NCBI GenBank assembly: GCA_009698615.1
Contig: WLPU01000001.1
Coordinates: forward strand, 146,075-210,074
Origin: Actinomycetota bacterium
Lineage (GTDB): Bacteria > Actinomycetota > Actinomycetes > Nanopelagicales > Nanopelagicaceae
Direction: 5' to 3'
DNA: 64,000 nucleotides
In this document: one piece after another, positions 10,184 to 17,057 of the stretch
Layout of the letters: each line of letters starts with the position of its first letter
How positions within the stretch are numbered: position 1 is the first letter of the stretch
Translations under genes and position numbers: made by a program
The notes under the pieces: generated by a model
The model's database searches: none
Seen by the model: the letters and a program-made list of their open reading frames with translations, nothing else
Told to the model about the DNA's origin: nothing

Positions 10184-10878
10184 GCTGAAACCTCACCATT
10201 CTCTGGGGTCATCTTCTTGCGGGCGTACCCATTCTTCATTCTCTTCTCTAAATACGTTACAAGCTGGATTGCCGGGAATCCAACCATGAAGTACATAACA
10301 AAAACCATTATGTAAATAGTCATATAGTCATATGTTGCACCGGCAGCAATTTGCCCCTTAAACATCAATTCTTGAATTGTTACCGTCGATGCTAAAGAAG
10401 TATCTTTAAATAAGGACACAACATAGTTACCTAAAGAAGGAATCAAAGTCCTAAATGCTTGAGGGAATATGACTCTGGCCATGGCCGTTGATTTAGTCAT
10501 GCCAATTGCGGCAGCGGCATCATGTTGACCCTTTGGAACCGCTTCAATTCCTCCGCGATAAACTTCAGAAAGATATGCAGTGACGTTAAGTGAAAGTCCA
10601 ATATATGCTGCCATGAATGGTCCAAATCGGATTCCGACAAATGGCAAGGCGAAGTAAATGAAAATTAATTGAACTAAAAGTGGTGTCGATCTAATAATGG
10701 TGACATAGCAGGTCACTGCGAATCTAAGAATGCGAATTTTTGACATCTTAGCAAGGGCAACAAAGATACCTGCCGTTAAGCTTGTTATTCCACAGAGAAA
10801 AGTTAAGACGATTGTCATCAATAGACCCATGGACAGGCCAGCTAAAGCCGCCTTCGCGTTTACCACATTGAAAACCAC
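10180..10878 (-). CDS. Polar amino-acid ABC transporter, permease
   Basis: 232 residues, HisM/GlnP-type membrane subunit with about five transmembrane segments. The family feature near residues 60-70 is [20 protein letters not shown]. The EAA loop reads [30 protein letters not shown] and contacts the ATPase. The start is GTG with a good ribosome site (AAAGGAG) eight to nine bases upstream. Only one permease gene is present, so it presumably forms a homodimer. A strong hairpin lies just upstream, between it and the binding-protein gene. Confidence 0.93.
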   Translation of the reverse strand: MVFNVVNAKAALAGLSMGLLMTIVLTFLCGITSLTAGIFVALAKMSKIRILRFAVTCYVTIIRSTPLLVQLIFIYFALPFVGIRFGPFMAAYIGLSLNVTAYLSEVYRGGIEAVPKGQHDAAAAIGMTKSTAMARVIFPQAFRTLIPSLGNYVVSLFKDTSLASTVTIQELMFKGQIAAGATYDYMTIYIMVFVMYFMVGFPAIQLVTYLEKRMKNGYARKKMTPENGEVSA

Positions 10879-10900
10879 GTTTACTCCTTTTCAAATAAAA

Positions 10901-10943
10901 AGTGTTCGCGGTGCAGTGGTATTAGCACCGCACCGCGAACACT
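10901..10943 (-). terminator. Intercistronic hairpin between binding-protein and permease genes
   Basis: A perfect 14-bp inverted repeat (arms 10901-10914 and 10930-10943, core TTCGCGGTGC) with a 15-base loop. Read on the minus strand it follows the binding-protein stop and is followed by TTTTATTTG. This is a partial terminator or 3'-stabiliser, as often found after ABC binding-protein genes. It would give more binding protein than membrane subunits. Confidence 0.75.
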
Positions 10944-10955
10944 ATTTCAATCGAT

Positions 10956-11903
10956 TTATGGCAGGTAATCTGGCATAAACAGGGCATCTGAAGTGAGACC
11001 ATATTTGACCAAGATAGCAGTGACGATTCCATGATCACGTAACTCTGCAAGAGCGCGCGAATACGCTGAGGCGAGTGTGCAATCGGCAGGACGCATGGCG
11101 TACTTGCCATATTCATCCTTGAAATCAGCAGGCGCAATAGCCTTGGTGAGGACCTTCAATTTATTAGTTGGGTTGGAGAGGTTGAATGAGCCAACTTTAG
11201 GTGTGTCCTCGAGTAAGACGTCAACTTTCTTAGCCTGAAGACCGAGGAATTCGGTGTCAGCGCTTTCGAAAACCGTCAGATCAACCTTAGGATTCGTTAA
11301 TGCAGAGAGATACTGAGCGCTAAACGAACCATTGATTGCTCCGACTTTAACGCCACTCTTTTGTAGATCAGCCCATGTTTGAACGTTCTTTGGGTTGTCT
11401 GGATGAACGGTGAGCGCTGTTCCATACCACCAGGCTGGTGATGTGAAGATGATGGTCTTGAGGCGTGTTGGATTCTCATGGATGTTTCCAGCGATTACGT
11501 CAATTCTCTTTGACACTAAAGCTGGAATCATTTCTGGCCACTGAAGTGCTACATCTGTGTGCTTGGTGATACCAAGATATTTCAAGACTGCGATATTGAT
11601 GTCGTAGTCAATACCAGTCATCTTTCCATCTTTGCCCGTGTACATATAAGGCGCAGCTTGGTAAACGCCAAGTTTGACCCCGGAAGAAACTGCTTTTCCA
11701 TATGCGTTGTCACGGCATGCTTGGTTTGGCAACGTGCCAGTTATCGGCGTCCATCCCATTGCCGTGAAGTATGCATAATCGATCTGGCCAGCCTGGCCGC
11801 CAGCAGAATTCGCTACACCAGTGAAAAGTGTTGAGAATCCGATGAGTCCAGTCGCGACAATCGCAATTGCAGAACGCTTAGATTTGAATCTTTTTAGCAT
11901 CAT
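10956..11903 (-). CDS. ABC transporter substrate-binding protein, amino-acid (SBP_bac_3) family
   Basis: 315 residues. A basic N terminus and hydrophobic stretch (about residues 10-33) form an export signal. The periplasmic-binding fold follows, with GVYQAAPYMYTGKDGKMTGIDYDI near residue 80, the PALVSKRIDVIAGNI segment and a type-II hinge region. Expected role: bind the amino-acid-like ligand outside the cell for the downstream permease/ATPase. The signal lacks a lipobox cysteine, and the only nearby Cys is in the mature part (NQACRD). That is unusual for a single-membrane bacterium, where binding proteins are normally lipoproteins. The start is led by a G-rich ribosome site (AGGGGGG) about ten bases upstream. 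A second Met follows immediately. First gene of the operon. Confidence 0.9.
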   Translation of the reverse strand: MMLKRFKSKRSAIAIVATGLIGFSTLFTGVANSAGGQAGQIDYAYFTAMGWTPITGTLPNQACRDNAYGKAVSSGVKLGVYQAAPYMYTGKDGKMTGIDYDINIAVLKYLGITKHTDVALQWPEMIPALVSKRIDVIAGNIHENPTRLKTIIFTSPAWWYGTALTVHPDNPKNVQTWADLQKSGVKVGAINGSFSAQYLSALTNPKVDLTVFESADTEFLGLQAKKVDVLLEDTPKVGSFNLSNPTNKLKVLTKAIAPADFKDEYGKYAMRPADCTLASAYSRALAELRDHGIVTAILVKYGLTSDALFMPDYLP

Positions 11904-12034
11904 CTATATTTCCCCCCTATTTTCTCGCTTTGAAGGTGCAGTGCCAACCAAGAAATTATTACGTTGGGGAACGCTCGGAAATATGGCACAGTACCTAGTT
12001 TTGGTCTCCCTCGTCGAAGAGTTGCGAGAGTTTT

Positions 12035-12054
12035 ACAGATTATCTATTATCTGT
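12035..12054. promoter_or_regulatory. Palindrome, candidate operator
   Basis: ACAGAT and ATCTGT arms are separated by eight bases, overlapping a tandem ATTATCT repeat. It lies about 130 bp upstream of the binding-protein start and 290 bp upstream of the GntR start. A regulator site is inferred only from symmetry and position. Confidence 0.35.
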
Positions 12055-12112
12055 CAACGGTATGCGCCGTGGCCTTTCCTGCCTTTTGAGGTGCCCAAGG
12101 TAAATCTGTCGC

Positions 12113-12133
12113 TTATTCCACCAGTTGGAATAA
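12113..12133. promoter_or_regulatory. Palindrome, candidate operator
   Basis: Perfect 8-bp arms TTATTCCA and TGGAATAA flank five bases, in the middle of the divergent control region. Size and symmetry suit a dimeric GntR-type regulator, most obviously the adjacent one. There is no experimental support. Confidence 0.4.
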
Positions 12134-12342
12134 CCCCCTCGTTGCGGAAAGAGGAAATAGATGCCTGCACCTTAAGCAGCCAAATTGGCGCTGAGGAGCT
12201 TTGGAGGAAATCGGATTGGATTTCAGTTTTAATCTGCGCTTTGATCATTGATCCCAAGATTCGAGATGCATACAGCGGCTAGTGGATAGTCAAGTTAATG
12301 TCATGAACTGGTTTCGACCATTGGACGAAGAATGAGAGGAAT

Positions 12343-13014
12343 GTGTTAGCGCAAATGTCAGATCGATTTCTTCGCACGCCATCCTCGCCGAGCTCCTCGC
12401 AACGTTTGAATGTTGCGCACTCATTACGCGAGGCAATAATTTCGGGGCAAATACTTCCAGGCACGCAATTGAAGCAAAATGAGATCGGGGCCAAGTTTAA
12501 CTGTAGCCCTGGACCGGTAAGGGAAGCAATGCGGGACCTTGAAAGCGAAGGACTCCTACAGCACATTCATAACCGTGGAGTTTTCGTTTCGAGAATCAGC
12601 AGCGAAGAGTTTTTAGAAATGTTATCTCCAACTCGGCTTCTCCTTGAAAAGTTTGCGCTCAGAAAATCTTCTGCAAAGTTTACTCCGACGGTCGTAGCCG
12701 AACTCGAAAAACAAATTGACTTAATGTCTCAAGGAGCCAAGAAGAAAAATATTAAGGTTATTCATGAGGCAGATATTAAATTTCATACAATCACAATGGA
12801 AACTGCTGCAACTGAACAAACTCTGCAATTATGGAAAAGTGTAATTTCTCGTATCAGGTTAGAGTTTTACTCAGTAGGGCCAAGCCCAACTTTGGCTAGT
12901 CAAGCCCCAGAGCACAGAAAGCTCTTGAAGACACTTCTGTCTGGTGAAGTGAAGAAAATTGATGCAGCCCTGGAATGGCACATTATTGGAACGATCAAGG
13001 ATCGACTTAAGTAA
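12343..13014 (+). CDS. GntR-family transcriptional regulator, FadR subfamily (FCD domain)
   Basis: 223 residues. An N-terminal winged helix (about residues 20-85) is recognisable from LREAIISGQILPGTQLKQNEI, then CSPGPVREAMRDLESEGLL and the wing NRGVFVS. The C-terminal FCD ligand-binding domain has the metal-ligand pattern Asp-x3-His (EADIKFH), His (PEHRKLL) and His (ALEWHI). Such regulators typically sense small carboxylates or amino-acid derivatives. Divergent orientation to the ABC/deacylase operon suggests local control. Start uncertain: GTG at 12343 is three bases after GAGAGGA; ATG at 12355 is fifteen bases after it. No co-transcribed partner; the next gene is convergent. Confidence 0.88.
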   Translation: MLAQMSDRFLRTPSSPSSSQRLNVAHSLREAIISGQILPGTQLKQNEIGAKFNCSPGPVREAMRDLESEGLLQHIHNRGVFVSRISSEEFLEMLSPTRLLLEKFALRKSSAKFTPTVVAELEKQIDLMSQGAKKKNIKVIHEADIKFHTITMETAATEQTLQLWKSVISRIRLEFYSVGPSPTLASQAPEHRKLLKTLLSGEVKKIDAALEWHIIGTIKDRLK

Positions 13015-13121
13015 AAGAAAGTTGGATAAGCTATCTTGCTTAGCGTCAATGTGGCACGTCACCATTAATTGCGAGGTTGTCGATACTAAGGGCCAGGCGT
13101 TCAACTGGCTTAATTAGGAAT

Positions 13122-13973
13122 TTATAGGTGGGGGAGCAAATAAAGCGATGCCTCTTTAACAATCAAGCCATCAACAATAAGGGATGCAAGGGCTTTCTCG
13201 ATTTGTGAATCTTCATGCCACAGTGCCGTTAATTCTTTCTTGGTCAATGATGGGCTTTCGCGCAAAGCTTGCACAATCGTTCCGCGGCATTGCCTATCTG
13301 TTCCATGCCAACTCTGAGACTTTCTCACCTTTGTTGATTTTGGGAAACTACTCTTACGCCATAAACACTGTGCCTTGATTGGGCAACTTTCACACTTGGG
13401 ATTTTTCGCCGTACAGATGAGTGCTCCGAGTTCCATTGTTGCCGCAGCCCACAGATGTGCTCCTTCTTGCGGTAGTAGTTTTTCACGCAATTGCCGCTCA
13501 ACTTTGCTAGGCGATGAGGTGGGAAACTCATTCCCATCGATCGATCTAGAAAATAGGCGGCGGATATTAACATCGAGGACAACACTTCGTTCTTGAAATG
13601 CAAATGCTGCAATCGCAGCGGCGGTGTAATCACCAACACCAGGAAGAGTTCGAAGAGAGATTTCATCTCTTGGGACCACGCCCTTGAAATCTCGCGTGAT
13701 GACCTTGGCACTTTCAAACAGGCGAAGGGCCCTGCGTGGATAGCCCAAGCGCCCCCATGCTGTAATTATTTCTGCTGGTGTTGCTTTTGCAAGCAATGCA
13801 GGTGTTGGCCATCGAAGCATCCATTCTTCCCATTTTGGTTGCACCCGAACAACAGGGGTTTGTTGCAACATGAATTCACTGACCATGACACCCCATGGCG
13901 TTGTGTTGCGCCAAGGAAGCTTTCTTTTATTTTCTGCAAACCAGGCAATTATCGGTTTTTCGAGCGCGTTCAT
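13122..13973 (-). CDS. mutY: A/G-specific adenine DNA glycosylase
   Basis: Removes adenine mispaired with 8-oxoguanine or guanine. 283 residues. Catalytic Glu is in SEFMLQQTPV. The helix-hairpin-helix is LPGVGDYTAAAIAAF with the catalytic Asp of LDVNIRRLF near residue 134. The [4Fe-4S] loop is C-x6-C-x2-C-x5-C (CTAKNPKCESCPIKAQC). The AWGRLGYPRRALRL segment replaces the GLGYYxRA form of proteobacterial MutY and, as I recall, is normal in Actinobacteria. The NUDIX-like C-terminal domain of long MutY proteins is essentially absent. Start overlaps the radA stop by four bases, so the two DNA-repair genes are coupled. Confidence 0.95.
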   Translation of the reverse strand: MNALEKPIIAWFAENKRKLPWRNTTPWGVMVSEFMLQQTPVVRVQPKWEEWMLRWPTPALLAKATPAEIITAWGRLGYPRRALRLFESAKVITRDFKGVVPRDEISLRTLPGVGDYTAAAIAAFAFQERSVVLDVNIRRLFSRSIDGNEFPTSSPSKVERQLREKLLPQEGAHLWAAATMELGALICTAKNPKCESCPIKAQCLWRKSSFPKSTKVRKSQSWHGTDRQCRGTIVQALRESPSLTKKELTALWHEDSQIEKALASLIVDGLIVKEASLYLLPHL

Positions 13974-15337
13974 TCTCCAGAAATCTTTACCCGGCTGAGT
14001 GCTTGGTCCAACCTAGAAACTTCTACAACTTCCATTCCCTCGATTTTTGCATCACTACCCAGAGGCACAAGGGCACGTTTGAAACCAAGGCGAAACGCTT
14101 CTTGAAGTCGCCGATTTACACCGCTTACTTTTCGAATTTCTCCTGCTAATCCAACTTCTCCGATAGCAACGAGGTCACTAGGAAGAGCTAATCCTTTCGC
14201 CGCTGAGGCAACAGCAAGTGCAAGCGCCAAGTCGGCGGCGGGCTCCGTCATTTTCATTCCACCAACAGTTGCGGCATAAACATCGCGCCCGCCAACTTTT
14301 ACATGAGCCCGAAGTTCTAAGACTGCCAAGGTCATTGAAGTCCGCGCAGAATCTAGGCCAGAGACAACTCTTCGTGCATTGCCAAAATCATTTTCGCGAC
14401 CTTGGCTGACCAAGGCTTGAATTTCAGCCAGCAATGGGCGTCTGCCTTCGAGAGTGACAGTGACACATGTGCCTGGAACTGGCTCGGCATGGCGAGATGT
14501 AAATAAACCGGTGGGATCCAAAACAGATTCGATGCCAGTATCACTTAAGTCAAAACATCCAACTTCATCAGATGCACCAAATCTATTTTTGATTGCGCGA
14601 ATCAGACGCAGTCTGGAATGTCGTTCGCCTTCAAATTGCAAAACTACATCCACGATGTGTTCGAGAAGTCGAGGTCCGGCTATCGAACCATCTTTAGTTA
14701 CATGTCCGACTAAGAGCAAAGTGATATCGCGATCTTTGCAAATTCGAATTAGCGCACCGGCAACCTCGCGCACTTGGGTTACGCCGCCTGGTGATCCGTC
14801 GGCAGTTGCACTGCCAATGGTTTGCACCGAATCGATGATCACCAATTGCGGCTTAACCGCATCAATGTGCGCGATTACAGCGCCAAGGTCAGTTTCGGAA
14901 GCAAGAAAAAGTTGAGGGTCTATGGCCTTTATGCGTTCTGCTCGAAGTCGAACTTGAGATGCTGATTCTTCTCCGCTGATATAGAGAGCCGGTATTCCTT
15001 TAGAGGCAGTTTGCGCAGCAACTGAAAGAAGTAGCGTTGATTTACCGACCCCAGGTTCGCCTGCTAATAAAATTGCAGCTCCAGGTACTAAGCCGCCGCC
15101 CAATACTCGATCTAGTTCTAGTACTCCTGTCGGGCGTGCATGTGCTGCTGATAAATCCACATCACCGATGGGTGTTGCCTTATTGGTAACCGAACCGGGA
15201 ACAAGTGAGAGTTTTTTCGGTGCTGATATTTCCTCGACTGTTCCCCAAGCTTGGCATTCGCCACAACGACCGACCCATTTTTGCGAGGTCCAGCCGCATT
15301 CAACGCAGCGAAATGGATCTTTTTCGGGCTTGGCCAT
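13970..15337 (-). CDS. radA: DNA repair protein RadA (Sms), recombination branch-migration ATPase
   Basis: 455 residues. The N-terminal C4 zinc finger is CVEC...CGEC (residues about 12-33). The RecA-like core has Walker A GEPGVGKST near residue 92. The RadA-specific motif KNRFG (in RAIKNRFGASDEVG) is present. The C-terminal Lon-protease-like domain contains DVYAATVGGMKMTEPAADLALALA. It processes recombination intermediates by promoting branch migration. Its ATG at 15337 is preceded six bases earlier by the -10-like TAGGCT, with no ribosome site. mutY is translated from the same message. Confidence 0.96.
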   Translation of the reverse strand: MAKPEKDPFRCVECGWTSQKWVGRCGECQAWGTVEEISAPKKLSLVPGSVTNKATPIGDVDLSAAHARPTGVLELDRVLGGGLVPGAAILLAGEPGVGKSTLLLSVAAQTASKGIPALYISGEESASQVRLRAERIKAIDPQLFLASETDLGAVIAHIDAVKPQLVIIDSVQTIGSATADGSPGGVTQVREVAGALIRICKDRDITLLLVGHVTKDGSIAGPRLLEHIVDVVLQFEGERHSRLRLIRAIKNRFGASDEVGCFDLSDTGIESVLDPTGLFTSRHAEPVPGTCVTVTLEGRRPLLAEIQALVSQGRENDFGNARRVVSGLDSARTSMTLAVLELRAHVKVGGRDVYAATVGGMKMTEPAADLALALAVASAAKGLALPSDLVAIGEVGLAGEIRKVSGVNRRLQEAFRLGFKRALVPLGSDAKIEGMEVVEVSRLDQALSRVKISGE

Positions 15338-15343
15338 GGGTAG

Positions 15344-15349
15344 AGCCTA
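15344..15349 (-). promoter_or_regulatory. -10 element of radA (leaderless-type)
   Basis: On the minus strand TAGGCT is followed by six bases and then the radA ATG. Expected transcription starts coincide with the start codon. No ribosome-binding site intervenes. Confidence 0.6.
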
Positions 15350-15363
15350 GAGCGAAGGACTGA

Positions 15364-16173
15364 CTATTTCTTCGCGGCCAAGGTAGCCGGGTGTTGAATA
15401 ACAAAGAGGGGGAGTTTGCGCTTCTCGAGATCGGCGATTGCAGCACTTCGAGCATCGCAATAGCGAGCCAAAATGTCGTATGCATCCTGACCCATCAAGG
15501 CAATGAGTTCGGTGCGATTGGATATATAGACAGGTTTGATGCCAACGTGTGCCTCAGTATTGCTGGTGCAGTACCAATCAAAATCTTCGCCGCCATCGCC
15601 CCATGCAAGGCGCTCATACTCACCAATGACGGTGATGGAATATTCGCGCTCGCCAACTTCGCGGGTTTCAAAACTGCGACGAAGTGGAAGCTGCCAACAC
15701 ACATCGGGTTTGGTATCTACAAAGTGACGGTTTTCCTTTTCAGCTAAATGGTGGAGCACGCAACCAAAAGATCCAGTGAAACCTGGGGCTGTGTAACCTT
15801 TTCGATTGAGGAAAATACAAGAATCCTGAATAGTTTTAGTCTTACGTTCTCCATCGCTATCTTTATCGCTAATTTGTAATTTTCCACCAGACTTCTTTGG
15901 TTGTGCCTCGGCATAAAATTGCCACATTTCTGGTGTGAGATCGCGAGCAGCTTTCATCACACGCTCTTCGTCATCTTCATCGGAATACATTGCACCTTCA
16001 GTGCAGCAGCCATCATTGGGGCGATCGGCAAATACACCCTTGCAGCCATCTCCGTAAATACAGGTCCAAAATGAGGTCAACCAAGTGAGGTCACACTTGA
16101 AGATCTCAGCCTCGTCATTGGGGTCAGCAAACTCAATCCAATCGCGGGCAAATCCCGACTTTAGTTCAGACAT
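15364..16173 (-). CDS. Conserved Cys-rich protein (YkgJ/DUF3109-like), function unknown
   Basis: 269 residues, cytoplasmic (no signal or membrane span). Cysteines cluster in FKCDLTWLTSFWTC, YGDGCKG and DGCCTEGA, then a further set in DSCIFLNRKG, SFGCVLHH and DVCWQLPLRR. This layout recalls the YkgJ/DUF3109 group of putative zinc- or iron-cluster-binding proteins. I also recall an actinobacterial protein near proC in mycobacteria with the same CDLTWLTSxWTC opening. The biochemical role is unknown; metal binding is an inference from the cysteines. It is transcribed divergently from proC, with a TAGGCT -10 element eight bases before its ATG. radA follows 26 bp downstream with its own promoter. 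Confidence 0.65.
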   Translation of the reverse strand: MSELKSGFARDWIEFADPNDEAEIFKCDLTWLTSFWTCIYGDGCKGVFADRPNDGCCTEGAMYSDEDDEERVMKAARDLTPEMWQFYAEAQPKKSGGKLQISDKDSDGERKTKTIQDSCIFLNRKGYTAPGFTGSFGCVLHHLAEKENRHFVDTKPDVCWQLPLRRSFETREVGEREYSITVIGEYERLAWGDGGEDFDWYCTSNTEAHVGIKPVYISNRTELIALMGQDAYDILARYCDARSAAIADLEKRKLPLFVIQHPATLAAKK

Positions 16174-16181
16174 AGTTTCAG

Positions 16182-16187
16182 AGCCTA
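16182..16187 (-). promoter_or_regulatory. -10 element of the Cys-rich gene (leaderless-type)
   Basis: Minus-strand TAGGCT, eight bases before the ATG at 16173, with no ribosome site between. It shares a 61-bp divergent gap with the proC promoter. Confidence 0.5.
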
Positions 16188-16222
16188 CGGGCTATTGAGT
16201 TAATACGCACATCCGTTACGGG

Positions 16223-16228
16223 TAACCT
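16223..16228 (+). promoter_or_regulatory. -10 element of proC (leaderless-type)
   Basis: TAACCT then six bases then the proC ATG at 16235. The predicted start site falls on or next to the ATG. No Shine-Dalgarno is present. Confidence 0.5.
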
Positions 16229-16234
16229 TGCTTC

Positions 16235-17047
16235 ATGACGAATCATCCAAGACCTCAAGTGATTGGTGTTATTGGCGCCGGCATCATGGGCGAAGCGCTG
16301 ATTAGCGGCTTGATTTTATCTGGAGTAAGTCCCTCAGCGATCACCATCGCAGAAAAACGACAAGAACGTGCAGATGAACTCACCGCTCGCTATGGAATTT
16401 CACTTGCCCCCTTGGAGAACGTTGCGAAATCGAGTGATGCGCTGCTACTCGTTGTGAAACCGCAAGACATGGCTGGTGTACTTGCTGCGATTGCGCCGTC
16501 CATTCGACCCGAAACCCTGGTCGTCTCATTTGCTGCAGGCAAAAAGATCTCTTTCATCGATGAAGGTCTAGGTGGGGGCAACCCCATTATTCGAGTTATG
16601 CCAAATACCCCGACTTTAGTTGGCGAGGGTATGGCAGCAATGTCAATCGGCCATCGAGTGAGTGCTTCACAATCTGATTTTGTAAGGGGATTCCTCGCCT
16701 CAACTGGACGAGTTGTCGAAGTCGTTGAGCAATTACAAGATGCCGTAACCGCAGTAAGTGGATCAGGTCCTGCATATTTCTTTGCATTTGTTGAATCCAT
16801 GATTGCCGGCGGCATTGACATGGGACTTTCGCCCGAAGTTGCAACAGAACTCACAGTACAGACAATGGTAGGAGCTGCAAAACTGCTAGCTACATCGGGA
16901 AAATCAGCTACTACGCTCCGTGAGAACGTCACCAGTCCTAATGGCACAACTGCCGCAGCGCTTGCCTCATTTTCGCAATCTCAACTTGAAGATAGTGTTA
17001 AGAAAGCAATGATCGCGGCGCGAAATCGTTCGCAAGAATTAGCGTAA
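16235..17047 (+). CDS. proC: Pyrroline-5-carboxylate reductase
   Basis: NAD(P)H-dependent last step of proline synthesis. 270 residues, standard length. The Rossmann motif GVIGAGIMGEALISGL is at residues 11-26. LLVVKPQDM and RVMPNTPTLVGEGM lie mid-protein. The C-terminal dimer/active region is AVSGSGPAYFFAFVESM, then LRENVTSPNGTTAAAL. It is divergent from the Cys-rich conserved gene. The secreted-protein gene begins ten bases after the stop and bS22 follows it, so the three may share a message. Confidence 0.97.
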   Translation: MTNHPRPQVIGVIGAGIMGEALISGLILSGVSPSAITIAEKRQERADELTARYGISLAPLENVAKSSDALLLVVKPQDMAGVLAAIAPSIRPETLVVSFAAGKKISFIDEGLGGGNPIIRVMPNTPTLVGEGMAAMSIGHRVSASQSDFVRGFLASTGRVVEVVEQLQDAVTAVSGSGPAYFFAFVESMIAGGIDMGLSPEVATELTVQTMVGAAKLLATSGKSATTLRENVTSPNGTTAAALASFSQSQLEDSVKKAMIAARNRSQELA

Positions 17048-17057
17048 AAGTTTCGCA

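Larger units (their letters stand above)
11904..12342. other. Long divergent intergenic region (control region of the transporter/GntR module)
   Basis: 439 bp, the largest non-coding gap in the window, between the minus-strand transporter operon and the plus-strand regulator. It holds two palindromes (listed separately). It also holds an open frame that could start at ATG 11983 and ends at 12282 (99 codons) with no ribosome site and no recognisable motif. I regard that frame as chance or a decayed remnant rather than a gene. The region probably contains the promoters of both units. Confidence 0.6.

Noticed and set aside
11983..12282. 99-codon plus-strand frame in the transporter/regulator gap
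   Set aside because: No ribosome site, no -10 at leaderless distance, no recognisable motif and mixed rare codons; kept only as a remark.
13015..13121. Terminators between the GntR gene and mutY
   Set aside because: Short repeats such as GCCAG/CTGGC (13092-13109) exist but lack a T-run and are too weak to call.
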